Origin: Roseihalotalea indica
Lineage (GTDB): Bacteria > Bacteroidota > Bacteroidia > Cytophagales > Cyclobacteriaceae
DNA length: 64,000 nt
Direction of reading: 5' to 3'
Assembly: GCF_022458895.1 (NCBI RefSeq)
Contig: NZ_JAINFL010000010.1
Span: 1 to 64,000, forward strand
The position numbers and the translations under genes were made by a program. This document shows, piece by piece, positions 52,203-62,285 of this stretch. Within the stretch, counting starts at the first letter, position 1, and every line of letters starts with the position of its first letter. A model generated the notes under the pieces. It saw only the letters and a program-made list of their open reading frames with translations. It searched no databases and was not told the origin of the DNA.

Positions 52203-54063
52203 CCATCTTTTCAGTATCCTCCCCTTCTCGCTCGATACCGATCAACTCATTTTCATAAGGCAAGTTTGATTCCGGTGTCTCTGAGAATGGAACGGTCTGA
52301 GGAATAAAATCATCTGGTGCGCCAGGCTTGCTATAATCGTAAGGCCAGCGGTGCACAACCGGTATCTCTCCCGGCCAGTTTCCATGGCCCGGATGCAAAG
52401 GCGTAGTCCACTCCAGGGTGTTAGACTTCCAAGGGTTGAGCGAAGCAATACGGCCTCGGAACATGCTGTAGAAGAAATTATAGGCGAAGATCAACTGCCC
52501 CAAGAATGTGATAATAGCAGCGATGCTAATAAACATATTCAAATCAGCAAAGGCTCCGAATGGATCAAACGTTGTGAAGGAATAATATCGTCGTGGGAAG
52601 CCAGCAATACCGATATAGTGCATTGGAAAGAACACCATGTATACCCCAACAAACGTCATCCAGAAATGAACATACCCCAGGCCTTTATCCATCATTCGCC
52701 CGAAAAATTTCGGAAACCAGTGGTATACTCCAGCCATTAGTCCGAAGAAGGACGCACTACCCATTACCAGGTGAAAGTGAGCTACCACAAAGTAGGTGTC
52801 ATGGAGCTGAATATCAATAGCCGAGTTACCCAGGAAAATCCCTGTGATACCACCGGATATAAATACGGATACCAGACCAATAGAGAACATCATAGCCGTA
52901 GTGAACCGGATATTCCCTTTCCAGAGCGTGGTCAGATAATTAAATACTTTTACGGCGGAGGGTACTGCAATAATCAAGGTCAGGAACATAAAGATTGACC
53001 CTAAGAACGGATTCAACCCGGAAACGAACATATGGTGCGCCCATACTACGAATGACAGAATAGTAATCCCTAGTAATGACCCTACCATGGCTCGATAACC
53101 GAAAATAGGCTTGCGCGAATTTGTAGCAATAATTTCTGAGGTAATCCCTAATGCCGGAAGCAATACAATGTATACTTCAGGGTGGCCTAAGAACCAGAAT
53201 AAGTGCTGATACAGAATAGGGCTACCACCCAGGTGTGGCAAAGCTTCTCCGTTAATGAATATTTCAGACAAATAGAAGCTGGTACCGAAGCTACGGTCAA
53301 ATAATAACAGTAATGAAGCTGCTACTAATACAGGGAATGATAGTAACCCAATAACTGCGGTCAGGAAAAATGCCCAGATCGTCAATGGCAATCTCGCAAA
53401 AGACATGCCTCGCGTTCGCAGGTTAATAACCGTAGTGATATAGTTAATACCTCCCAGTAATTGCGATGCAATGAAGAAGACCATTGCTACCAGCCATAAG
53501 GTCATTCCCATCCCGGAACCTTGAATTGCCTGAGGCAATGCACTAAGTGGCGGGTAAACTACCCATCCTCCGGCGGCAGGTCCTGTTTCTAAGAATAGGG
53601 AAGAAAGCATAATGATACTGGCTAAAAAGAAGAACCAGTAAGACAGCATGTTCATAAACCCTGATGCCATATCCCGTGCACCAATCTGTAGTGGAATAAG
53701 GAAGTTACTAAAGGTACCACTCAGCCCGGCTGTAAGCACGAAGAATACCATGATCGTTCCGTGCATCGTCACCAATGCCAGGTAGAATTCCGGATCAAGG
53801 CTTCCGCTTTCTGAAATCCACCCTCCTAGAATTGGACGCAAAAAGCTCATGTCCATTTCGGGAAAGCCTAGTTGCAGACGAAACATGATAGAAAGTAGCC
53901 CGCCAATGAATGCCCACAGAATACCTGATAGAAGGTATTGTTTGGCAATCATTTTATGGTCTGTGCTGAATATATAGGTCGTAATGAAGTTACCATGGTG
54001 CTCATGTTCCTCATCGTGAGCATGTTCATGGACTACAGTATGTTCAGTATTTGCCGTTGCCAT
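52183..54063 (-). CDS. ctaD: Cytochrome c oxidase subunit I (aa3-type, family A)
   Basis: A 626-residue catalytic subunit with at least 12 helices. It has low-spin heme ligands (TMHGTIMVFFVLTAG; VVAHFHLVMGS), CuB ligands in WFLGHPEVYIVLLPALG (with the cross-linked Tyr of HPEVY) and VWAHHMFVSGL. The Glu of HPEVY marks an A1-type D-channel. The N-terminus has an unusual His-rich acidic tract (EHTVVHEHAHDEEHEHHGN), possibly metal binding. It reduces O2 to water and pumps protons. Confidence 0.97.
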   Translation of the reverse strand: MATANTEHTVVHEHAHDEEHEHHGNFITTYIFSTDHKMIAKQYLLSGILWAFIGGLLSIMFRLQLGFPEMDMSFLRPILGGWISESGSLDPEFYLALVTMHGTIMVFFVLTAGLSGTFSNFLIPLQIGARDMASGFMNMLSYWFFFLASIIMLSSLFLETGPAAGGWVVYPPLSALPQAIQGSGMGMTLWLVAMVFFIASQLLGGINYITTVINLRTRGMSFARLPLTIWAFFLTAVIGLLSFPVLVAASLLLLFDRSFGTSFYLSEIFINGEALPHLGGSPILYQHLFWFLGHPEVYIVLLPALGITSEIIATNSRKPIFGYRAMVGSLLGITILSFVVWAHHMFVSGLNPFLGSIFMFLTLIIAVPSAVKVFNYLTTLWKGNIRFTTAMMFSIGLVSVFISGGITGIFLGNSAIDIQLHDTYFVVAHFHLVMGSASFFGLMAGVYHWFPKFFGRMMDKGLGYVHFWMTFVGVYMVFFPMHYIGIAGFPRRYYSFTTFDPFGAFADLNMFISIAAIITFLGQLIFAYNFFYSMFRGRIASLNPWKSNTLEWTTPLHPGHGNWPGEIPVVHRWPYDYSKPGAPDDFIPQTVPFSETPESNLPYENELIGIEREGEDTEKMDEPHAK

Positions 54064-54092
54064 ATATTTTAGATATTATCTTCTGCTTTTTG

Positions 54093-55172
54093 CTAATTAG
54101 TCGTCTCTGCTTCCAGGGGTTTTCCTTCTTCCGGCGTATTTATGCCGGCACTAATAACTGCTAGTTCTTTCAAATCACTAGGCACCTTCGCCAAGTAATC
54201 CGGATTACCCTGTAACCAAGGTTGCTTTCCGGCTTTCCATGCTTCGTATTCGTCGGGCTCGTCAATGATCAAACGCAAACGCATTGAGAAATGTCCTCTA
54301 CCGCATACTTCCGCGCAAAAAATATTGTAGTTATAATCAGGGTCTCCCGTTTCTTCCCGCATTTCAGCGGTAGACTTGTTAGCCTCAAACCAGAACCGGG
54401 TTGGCATACCGGGTACCGCATCCTGCTTTAATCGCAGTTCAGGTACATAGACACTGTGAAGTACATCCCTAGCGCGAATTTTAAATAATACCGGCTTTCC
54501 TTTAGGCACATGGATTTCGGTGGTAGAGGTAAAGTCATCAAAAGAAGCTTTATCAGTGAAATCCATCCCCCAAATGTTTTCTGCATCAATAAGGCGGTAA
54601 TCGTAAGCCCCTAATTGATTATCAGTACCTGGGTAACGCACGGTCCAACCGAACTGATACCCTAACACTTCAATGACCTCTGCATCATCAGGAGCTTTAT
54701 CGGTAATATCTGTCCAGGCTTTCCACCCTGAAAAGACCAGGATAGACAGTACAATGGCAGGGATAATTGTCCAGATTACTTCAAGCTTGCTGTTATCAGG
54801 ATAAAAGAGGGCTTTGCTGCCTTCTTTGTACTGATAGCGAAAAGAAAAGTAAAATAGAAGAACGTTTGTCAGAATAAAGACAAAGCCGGTAACGGCCATG
54901 GTAATCCAAAACAGACGGTCAGTTACTACGCCATGTTCTGAAGCAACTGGGGGGGTATATTTATCGAACTCACTTATTGAGTACCACACCATAAGTCCGC
55001 CGCCCACAACCATAAATACAATGAACAAGGCAGCATTAATGCGGTTTCCCGAAGTAGCTGCTGCCTTTTTATCGGTTCCGCGTGCTACATTAATCAGCCT
55101 GAGTATTCTAAAGATAGTGAGAAGAATAACCAGGAACAGTACGATTCCAACTCCAATCAAAAACTGAATCAT
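54093..55172 (-). CDS. ctaC: Cytochrome c oxidase subunit II
   Basis: A 359-residue subunit with three N-terminal membrane helices (about 3-20, 45-65, 88-112) and a cupredoxin domain. The CuA ligands are complete: His in DVLHSVYVPEL and the CAEVCGRGHFSM block. No cytochrome c domain is fused at the C-terminus, so this is aa3 rather than caa3. The first helix is extra relative to the classic two-helix subunit, as in other Bacteroidota. Electrons must come from a separate c heme, probably ActA or ActE. Confidence 0.96.
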   Translation of the reverse strand: MIQFLIGVGIVLFLVILLTIFRILRLINVARGTDKKAAATSGNRINAALFIVFMVVGGGLMVWYSISEFDKYTPPVASEHGVVTDRLFWITMAVTGFVFILTNVLLFYFSFRYQYKEGSKALFYPDNSKLEVIWTIIPAIVLSILVFSGWKAWTDITDKAPDDAEVIEVLGYQFGWTVRYPGTDNQLGAYDYRLIDAENIWGMDFTDKASFDDFTSTTEIHVPKGKPVLFKIRARDVLHSVYVPELRLKQDAVPGMPTRFWFEANKSTAEMREETGDPDYNYNIFCAEVCGRGHFSMRLRLIIDEPDEYEAWKAGKQPWLQGNPDYLAKVPSDLKELAVISAGINTPEEGKPLEAETTN

Positions 55173-55193
55173 ATAAGTATATTTTTCGATGCT

Positions 55194-56522
55194 CTAGGTA
55201 TGATGATGTAAACTTTCTTCTAGCATTGGATGATTTCGCGCTACCAAAGGGGCTTTAGCTAAATTACCCAGTACAACAAACAGGAAGGCTGCTAAATAAA
55301 CCATTGCAAGGCCTATCTCGAGAATTCCAAAAGTCCCGTTTTCTTTCAGAACCGCTGGAGTAACCATCAGGTAAAAGTCTATCCAATGCCCTACTAGCAC
55401 AACAGTACAGACAACCTTAATGATGATCGTATGCCGCTTGGAATCCCTTGTCATAAAAACTAGAAAGGGAAAGAAGAAGTTCATGAATAAATTGATGAAA
55501 AAGATCGGCGAATAGTAGTCGCTGCTGAGCCTTTCCACAAAGTAAATGGACTCTTCAGGAATGTTAGCATAATAGATCAGCAAGAACTGGCTAAACCACA
55601 CATAGGTCCAGAAAATGCTGAATGCGAAGACAAACTTTCCCAGATCATGCAGATGGCTGGAGTTGATGATTGTAAGGTAACCCGCTTCTCGCAAGCGTAC
55701 TACCATGAGTGTGATGGCAGCTAACCCGGCTACGAACCAGCTAGCAAATACATACCAGCCGAACATAGTACTAAACCAGTGGGTGTCAATGGAAAGAACC
55801 CAGTCCCAAGCGGATGTAGAAGAGGTAACAGCGAAGAGAATAATGAAGATGGTAGAATACTTAACCATCTTGTGGTAGTAGGATACACCACCAAACTCGT
55901 CTTCTGCTAGTGATTCTTTTCTAATGTACCGGTAAGCCATGTACCAAATCACGAAATACAGCACCATCCGAATCAGATAAAACGGAATGTTCAGATAAGG
56001 GCGTTTTCCGGCGATGATAGGATCATAATGCGCCCCTCCCTCTTCGTATAAGTCACTGTGAGTCCAGTGAAACAGATTGCTATGGCTTAGCCATGCTGCA
56101 ACAAAGACTACCAGCATAAGCACACCCGCGTACGGAAGCCATGCTCCGAATGCTTCAGGCACTCGCTTAATCGATGCTGACCATCCGGCTTGAGCCACAT
56201 ACTGAATAGCCGTAAAGAATAAACCAATAACGGCTAAACCGGTAAAATATACATTGTTGATCCAAAGGTTGGTAAACAACCGCTCATACCAATGGAACTC
56301 GCTATGACCACCTTCTGCTGCGCCATGTGCTGCCTTAGCCGCTCCGTGCGCACCTTCCATGGCTGCTCCGGCAGCCTCATGTCCATGCCCGGAGCCACCC
56401 CATATAATGAGGTAAAGTAAACCCAACACAAATAACACTGCCCCGACTAATCCGATAATGGACAGTTGTTTTTTTATGCCACTCGTAAATTTAAATCGTT
56501 CTTCTGGTAACGCTGTAGCCAT
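55194..56522 (-). CDS. actF: Alternative complex III subunit ActF
   Basis: A 442-residue inner-membrane protein with about ten helices. The N-terminus has an Ala/Gly/His-rich loop (HGHEAAGAAMEGAHGAAKAAH). The family resemblance (LSHSNLFHWTHSDLYEEGG, GKRPYLN, DTHWFSTMFGWYVFAS) is that of ActF, one of the two quinone-side NrfD-related membrane subunits. It is in the act gene order just before ctaC. Confidence 0.93.
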   Translation of the reverse strand: MATALPEERFKFTSGIKKQLSIIGLVGAVLFVLGLLYLIIWGGSGHGHEAAGAAMEGAHGAAKAAHGAAEGGHSEFHWYERLFTNLWINNVYFTGLAVIGLFFTAIQYVAQAGWSASIKRVPEAFGAWLPYAGVLMLVVFVAAWLSHSNLFHWTHSDLYEEGGAHYDPIIAGKRPYLNIPFYLIRMVLYFVIWYMAYRYIRKESLAEDEFGGVSYYHKMVKYSTIFIILFAVTSSTSAWDWVLSIDTHWFSTMFGWYVFASWFVAGLAAITLMVVRLREAGYLTIINSSHLHDLGKFVFAFSIFWTYVWFSQFLLIYYANIPEESIYFVERLSSDYYSPIFFINLFMNFFFPFLVFMTRDSKRHTIIIKVVCTVVLVGHWIDFYLMVTPAVLKENGTFGILEIGLAMVYLAAFLFVVLGNLAKAPLVARNHPMLEESLHHHT

Positions 56523-56555
56523 TTGTTAACTAGTATACAGGATAATCAATCGTAA

Positions 56556-57194
56556 CTATTGCTGTTGCAAGGTTTGAACATAGCGAACAATCTTCCAACG
56601 GTCAGCTATGTCAACCTGAGAGCCATGCGGGTTCATTCGGCCCCGGCCCCAAGTGATTGTATGAAAAATATGACCTTCGGTCATGTCGCGATAGCGCCCC
56701 TTATTGTAAGCAGGCACCCCTTTGTAGACGACTCCCACGGGTCCGTCTCCCTGCCCGGCTCCACCGTGGCAAGGGTAGCAATACTGGTTATACAGCGCCT
56801 GCCCCTGCTTTAATACAGCATCGGTAGAATCAAGCGGGTTTTTCAGTACTCGAGAAGCCAGTTCAATACTGTCTGCCGGAATACGGTAAGGCAAAAAATC
56901 ATCGGCGTTCCGGCGTACCGTGTTAGCAGGTGGCACGCGAGAATTCATCCGATAAGGGTTGTAAGGGTTTGAGTTATAAAATTCCCCTACCCCGTTGTCT
57001 AATGAACTTAACCAAGATCCGGCATCCTCGTCGGTAATCTGGGTAAGAGGCTCGTATGGAGTACTATGATACATCTGTGGGGCATACTCTAAGCCTTGGT
57101 AATCTCCTTGCGCCTCACAGCCCGCCAACGCGATCATCACAATAAATACGTAGTAAATATGATATTTGCTCATGTTGCTAGTTATGCTTTTCAT
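56556..57194 (-). CDS. actE: Alternative complex III subunit ActE, monoheme cytochrome c lipoprotein
   Basis: A 212-residue lipoprotein (lipobox ALAGC). A single CxxCH site (CYPCHGGAGQGDGPVG) with the axial Met region GRGRMNPHGSQ defines a monoheme cytochrome c. The start may be the second Met, at 57173, which removes a 17-base overlap with actD and gives a shorter signal. It probably hands electrons from ActA to the oxidase. Confidence 0.93.
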   Translation of the reverse strand: MKSITSNMSKYHIYYVFIVMIALAGCEAQGDYQGLEYAPQMYHSTPYEPLTQITDEDAGSWLSSLDNGVGEFYNSNPYNPYRMNSRVPPANTVRRNADDFLPYRIPADSIELASRVLKNPLDSTDAVLKQGQALYNQYCYPCHGGAGQGDGPVGVVYKGVPAYNKGRYRDMTEGHIFHTITWGRGRMNPHGSQVDIADRWKIVRYVQTLQQQ

Positions 57195-57699
57195 TTACTT
57201 CCACAGCTCCCGCGCTGGTCAATGTACGTTTGATTTCATCAAGGGCGATGTTATTCTTCGACATATCAATCGCCATGATAAACTTGTCATCCGTTGCCCG
57301 TAGGTCAAACACTTTTGCTTTTCCGTAAGGGCGCAAATCGCTGATAATCATAAAGGTTCCTACCATTCCCAAAGCAGAGAGCAACACCGTCAGCTCAAAT
57401 GTCACTGGGAAGAAAGTTGGAATTGATGTATAGTTTTTTCCACCAATGATCATTGGCCAGTCAATGCCCAACATATAAAATTGCATGAGCAAAGCCAGCG
57501 AAGTCCCTAACATACCAAAGAGAAAAGCAGCTATTGGTAGCTTGGATCTTTTGTATCCCATCGCATCACCTAATCCATGTACGGGAAATGGGGTATAACA
57601 CTCATGAATACGGATGCCAGCCTCACGTACCTTAGTAACGGCATCAATCAGCACCGCGTCGTCGTTAAAAACACCAATCAGAAAATTATTTCTATTCAT
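57178..57699 (-). CDS. actD: Alternative complex III subunit ActD (DUF3341)
   Basis: A 173-residue protein of the DUF3341 family with two membrane helices (about 60-80 and 100-120). FNDDAVLIDAVTKVREAGIRIHECYTPFPVHGLGDAMG at the N-terminus is diagnostic. It is a structural subunit at the cytoplasmic face of complex III. It lies 6 bases after actC. Confidence 0.94.
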   Translation of the reverse strand: MNRNNFLIGVFNDDAVLIDAVTKVREAGIRIHECYTPFPVHGLGDAMGYKRSKLPIAAFLFGMLGTSLALLMQFYMLGIDWPMIIGGKNYTSIPTFFPVTFELTVLLSALGMVGTFMIISDLRPYGKAKVFDLRATDDKFIMAIDMSKNNIALDEIKRTLTSAGAVEVNEKHN

Positions 57700-57705
57700 C
57701 TGTCT

Positions 57706-59133
57706 CTATACTTCTTTTGAGGTGGATTGCATTTCTTCTTTAGACTGGGTCGTTGTGCCAGATTCTCGCATCGTGGGCTTCTCCGAAGTAGCTTTGATAA
57801 TACTCTTCACTTCGGCCATATTAATTACCGGGAAAAACTTAGCAAATAGAAAGAACAGAGTAAAGAACAACCCAATACTAAACAGATAATCCCCTACGTC
57901 GTAGATGGTCGGCTGAAACATGGCCCAGGAAGAAGGAATATAATCGCGGTGAAGCGAAGTAACAATAATTACAAAGCGCTCAAACCACATACCGATGTTC
58001 ACTACAATGGATAGTACAAAAGTAGCGGCAATACTGGTACGGATTTTCTTAATCCAGAATAGCTGGGGAGAAACCACATTACAGGTCATCATGGTAGCAT
58101 AAGCCCACCAGTAAGGACCAGTAGCTCGATTCAGGAAGGCATATTGCTCATATTCCACTCCGGAATACCACGCCATAAACAATTCCGTGATATAAGCTAC
58201 CCCTACAATAGACCCCGTCACAATGATGATAATATTCATCATCTCAATGTGATTGATAGTGATGTAATCTTCCAGCTTGTATACTTTCCGGGTAATCAAC
58301 ATCAGGGTGAGTACCATCGCAAAACCAGAGAAAATCGCTCCGGCAACGAAGTAGGGTGGAAAGATAGTGGTGTGCCAACCGGGAATTACTGAGGTAGCAA
58401 AGTCAAAAGATACGATTGTGTGTACTGAAAGTACCAGTGGGGTAGCTAATCCAGCCAAAATCAAAGCAACTGATTCGTAGCGCTCCCAAGTACGGGCCGA
58501 GCCGTTCCAACCGAAAGACAGAGCACCGTAAACCGTTCGGGAAATAATACCCTGCGCCCGGTCACGAATTGTTGCAAAATCTGGAATAAGACCGATATAC
58601 CAGAATACCAAAGAAACGGTAAAATACGTACTAATGGCGAATACGTCCCACAACAGGGGCGAGTTGAAATTAACCCAGAGCGAACCAAATACATTCGGTA
58701 ATGGTAAAGCCCAGTAAGCTCCTACCCACGGCCGCCCCATGTGTAATACCGGAAATAAAGCCGCACATATTACTGCAAAAATGGTCATTGCCTCAGCTGC
58801 CCGGTTAATTGACATACGCCAGCGTTGGCGAAACAGAAGCAGAATAGCGGAAATCAGCGTTCCGGCGTGACCAATACCAACCCACCATACGAAGTTGGTA
58901 ATATCCCAGGCCCAACCTACTGTTTTATTCAGTCCCCACATACCAATTCCGTCCCAGAGTGTCCGGTAAACGGAATACAAACCGATGGTCAGAACCCCTA
59001 ATGATGCGGCTAAGGCTAAAAACCAAGTTAGATTTGGTTTGTCTTCCACCCGCCGACAAATATCAACGGTAACATCGTGAACAGTTTTCCCCCCGGTTAC
59101 TAATGGCTTACGTACTGCGGAAGTTACTTCCAT
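57706..59133 (-). CDS. actC: Alternative complex III subunit ActC (NrfD/PsrC-like)
   Basis: A 475-residue membrane protein with ten helices of the polysulfide reductase NrfD type. [27 protein letters not shown] (about 88-114) is the conserved quinol-site segment, and [17 protein letters not shown] is a second landmark. ActC binds menaquinol and, with ActF, is proposed to couple electron transfer to proton movement. Confidence 0.96.
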   Translation of the reverse strand: MEVTSAVRKPLVTGGKTVHDVTVDICRRVEDKPNLTWFLALAASLGVLTIGLYSVYRTLWDGIGMWGLNKTVGWAWDITNFVWWVGIGHAGTLISAILLLFRQRWRMSINRAAEAMTIFAVICAALFPVLHMGRPWVGAYWALPLPNVFGSLWVNFNSPLLWDVFAISTYFTVSLVFWYIGLIPDFATIRDRAQGIISRTVYGALSFGWNGSARTWERYESVALILAGLATPLVLSVHTIVSFDFATSVIPGWHTTIFPPYFVAGAIFSGFAMVLTLMLITRKVYKLEDYITINHIEMMNIIIIVTGSIVGVAYITELFMAWYSGVEYEQYAFLNRATGPYWWAYATMMTCNVVSPQLFWIKKIRTSIAATFVLSIVVNIGMWFERFVIIVTSLHRDYIPSSWAMFQPTIYDVGDYLFSIGLFFTLFFLFAKFFPVINMAEVKSIIKATSEKPTMRESGTTTQSKEEMQSTSKEV

Positions 59134-59151
59134 AGAATTTATCGTTAAAAA

Positions 59152-62100
59152 TTATGCGTTGATTTCTTCTTGCTCGTCTTTATTTCTAATCTTGGTCAGA
59201 TACCAGATATTAGGCCGTACTCCAATTTCGTGCAACACGTTGTAGGCTCGCCCGTCTGCTTCCTGAGTAACTAGCTGTGATATACGGCTGTTCGGATCGT
59301 TATAATCTCCGAATACGATTGCCTCGGTAGGGCAAGATTCCGCACAGGCAGTATTAATTTCACCATCTTCAGGACGACGTCCCTCCTTCTTCGCTTCCAG
59401 TTTTCCTAACTGAATACGTTGTACGCAGAACGTACATTTCTCCATGACCCCTCGAGACCGCACGGTCACATCCGGGTTTAATACCATTTTACCCAGGTCA
59501 TCGTTCATGGCGATGTTTACATCACTGAACTGCTTATTATCGTGGTATTTGAACCAGTTAAAACGACGCACTTTATAAGGGCAGTTGTTTGCGCAATAGC
59601 GGGTTCCGATGCAGCGATTGTAGGTCATCTGGTTCAGCCCTTCGCTGCTATGCGTAGTAGCAGCCACCGGACATACCGTTTCGCAAGGCGCGTTATTACA
59701 CTGCTGGCAAAGCATGGGCTGGAATGTTACCTCCGGATTATCGGAAGCTTTTTCCATCTCCTTCACATCTTCCACCGCATCACTGCTATAATAACGGTCA
59801 ATACGAATCCAGTGCATATCCCGCCGGTTGATTACTTCCTGACGGCCAACCACCGGAACGTTATTTTCTACCTGACAGGCAACGGTACAGGCACCACAGC
59901 CGATACAGCTATTCAGGTCAATACCCATTACCCAATGGTGATTCGGATATTTATGCCCTTTCCAGAGAGATATCTCATCCGGATCTTTTGGCCCGCTGTA
60001 AGTCTCTATATGAGGCTCATACCGACCCGCTTTAGGATTCTCCTGGTATTCGGATAACACAGCATCCTGAATGACCGTCTCCCGTCCCATAAAGGTTTGG
60101 TGAGTTTGGGTCTGAGCGATGCGATAGCTATCTCCTAAAATTTCTATTTGAACGTCTTGGACGTAATACGCAGCATGTCCGTTCACTTTTGGTATCAGTG
60201 AATTAACATCAACTCCTACTCCATTAGCCACTTTTCCTGCTTTTGTACGTCCGTAGCCCAAAGCAATACTAATGGTTCCGCTGGCCTGGCCTGGTTGTAC
60301 CAGCACGGGCAACACCAATGTTTTATCTCCTACTGTAACCTGAGCCATCTTGGTTTTACCTTCGCTCATGGTCACATCCATCTCCCGAGCCATGCTTTGC
60401 GGTATAGCAACGTAATTATCCCAGCAGGCCTTAGAAATAGGATCGGGCATCTCTTGTAGCCAGGGGTTGTTTGCCTGACGACCCGCTCCCAGCCCTACCT
60501 TCTGATAGAGCACTAGCTCCAGTCCCTCGCTGTTAGGCTGATAGTTTTCCCGGATGCTAGCAGCAAAGCTATTGGTGTTTCCGGCAAACGAAGTTGCTGA
60601 GACACTACCTTCTGCTCCACCCGATGTCTCTAGCGTACCATCGTACAATGCCTGATCCCAAAAGATATCGAAGTTAGCGGCTTCGCTCTGAGCAGCAAAA
60701 GCCGTAGTACGCCAGTTATTCCGAAGATATGTGTAGTAGTCAGTTTCTGAGCTATTAGCCCAGGTCAGGAATGAACTTTGCGCCTGACGCGTATCAAAAA
60801 TTGGCGTAATAGCGGGCTGCACCAGGCTGAGTTGCCCTGCCTGAGGCTGAGCGTCATTCCAGGACTCCAGATAATGATGATCCGGAGCGATATGGGTTAC
60901 CTGTGCGGCAGTTTCATCCATCCGGTCTGACGTGGAAATACTAATATCAGCATTCACAATAGTCCGGCCGATCATCTCACCCTGGTAAAAATCATAAACC
61001 GGGTTACAGTTGTAGAAGATCACACCTTTCAACTGTCCCTGCTCCAGGCTTTGAGCCATCCGCTCCATTGCCTGGTTATTTCCTTTGCGATAATATGCCG
61101 GGCGGCTAATATCCAAGGTTTGTCCGTAGTTACCCAACAGATTGTTAATGGCGTTTACCATTCCCTGAACGGCAGGGTCATTAGAACCGGATACGACCAG
61201 CGATTTACCTCGAGCTTGAAGTAAGTCAGCCGCAGCTTTCTCCAGAAATTTTATATCACCACCTTCCGGTGCGTTTACAGATGAGCCGCCTGCTTTGGCA
61301 GCAACCAGATTGTAAAGTTGAGCAACCGCTATACCCTCTTGCGAAGGCTTGATTTGTGAGCGATAATCGGCATTGGCACCGGATAATGATAATGCCGACT
61401 CAAACTGATAATGCCTCGACATCGTTTTCTTCCCCTGGTTCAGCTTACGCGTTTGCGCATACTGCCGAGAGTATATAATGGGGGCAATCCAGGTACCCAG
61501 AAAATCGGCCCCGAAGCTAACAATTACGTTAGCCTTGCTAAAATCATAAGAAGGCAGCACTGCCTGTCCAAACGAAGCACGGTTAGCTTCCAGCATACCA
61601 TCGGCCGAAATCGGATCGTATTGAACATGTTCCAGGCCAGGATAAGCGGCTACCAGTTCATCAATTGCTTTTTGAGTCGTTGGGCTAAGTACTGTATAAC
61701 TAACCAGGGCCATTCTGCCACCCCGGCGTAACCCCTGACGGATGCTATTATCTAGCTCAGACCAGCTAGTAGGCTCCCCGTTCATTACGGGACCTTGCAA
61801 GCGCTGCTTATCATATAAAGAAAGAACCGATGCCTGCACCTGAGCGTTTGTACCGCCCATTGTTACAGTAGAACGATTATTTCCCTCAATTTTAATAGGC
61901 CTTCCCTCTCGGGTTTTGACCACGATGCTGCAATAATCACCACCGTCTATATAGGAAGAAGCGTAATAATTAGGAATAGAAGGGTCAACATCCACCGGCT
62001 TTACCACATAAGGAATAGCCTTCCGAACCGGCGCTTCGCAGGCAGCCAGGGTAGCCGCACTAATACCAAAGCCCATCATTTTCAGAAAATCGCGGCGGGT

Positions 62101-62244
62101 ATTAGAACCCAGAGAGCTATCGCCACCTTTTCGGTCATCTAACGGCAAATATTCCGGAAACTCCTTGTCTGCATTTTTTACAAACTCAGGATCGTTTCGT
62201 AATTCCTCTAAACCTTTCCAGTATCGCTTTTTTGATTGTTTCAT
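59152..62244 (-). CDS. actB: Alternative complex III subunit ActB (molybdopterin-like plus Fe-S protein)
   Basis: A 1030-residue exported protein with a twin-arginine signal (NTRRDFLKMMGFGIS, about residues 48-62). The first two thirds resemble molybdopterin oxidoreductases without the cofactor ligands; the C-terminal third is an Fe-S ferredoxin-like module with CIGCGACTVAC, CQQCNNAPCETVC, CIGTRYCANNC and CTFC...CAESC. That gives 15 Cys: three [4Fe-4S] and one [3Fe-4S] cluster (Thr replaces one Cys in the third motif), matching known ActB. Confidence 0.96.
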   Translation of the reverse strand: MKQSKKRYWKGLEELRNDPEFVKNADKEFPEYLPLDDRKGGDSSLGSNTRRDFLKMMGFGISAATLAACEAPVRKAIPYVVKPVDVDPSIPNYYASSYIDGGDYCSIVVKTREGRPIKIEGNNRSTVTMGGTNAQVQASVLSLYDKQRLQGPVMNGEPTSWSELDNSIRQGLRRGGRMALVSYTVLSPTTQKAIDELVAAYPGLEHVQYDPISADGMLEANRASFGQAVLPSYDFSKANVIVSFGADFLGTWIAPIIYSRQYAQTRKLNQGKKTMSRHYQFESALSLSGANADYRSQIKPSQEGIAVAQLYNLVAAKAGGSSVNAPEGGDIKFLEKAAADLLQARGKSLVVSGSNDPAVQGMVNAINNLLGNYGQTLDISRPAYYRKGNNQAMERMAQSLEQGQLKGVIFYNCNPVYDFYQGEMIGRTIVNADISISTSDRMDETAAQVTHIAPDHHYLESWNDAQPQAGQLSLVQPAITPIFDTRQAQSSFLTWANSSETDYYTYLRNNWRTTAFAAQSEAANFDIFWDQALYDGTLETSGGAEGSVSATSFAGNTNSFAASIRENYQPNSEGLELVLYQKVGLGAGRQANNPWLQEMPDPISKACWDNYVAIPQSMAREMDVTMSEGKTKMAQVTVGDKTLVLPVLVQPGQASGTISIALGYGRTKAGKVANGVGVDVNSLIPKVNGHAAYYVQDVQIEILGDSYRIAQTQTHQTFMGRETVIQDAVLSEYQENPKAGRYEPHIETYSGPKDPDEISLWKGHKYPNHHWVMGIDLNSCIGCGACTVACQVENNVPVVGRQEVINRRDMHWIRIDRYYSSDAVEDVKEMEKASDNPEVTFQPMLCQQCNNAPCETVCPVAATTHSSEGLNQMTYNRCIGTRYCANNCPYKVRRFNWFKYHDNKQFSDVNIAMNDDLGKMVLNPDVTVRSRGVMEKCTFCVQRIQLGKLEAKKEGRRPEDGEINTACAESCPTEAIVFGDYNDPNSRISQLVTQEADGRAYNVLHEIGVRPNIWYLTKIRNKDEQEEINA

Positions 62245-62285
62245 ATGCTTTATTCAGTCAATCTGCTTTTGACTTACCTAAATTC

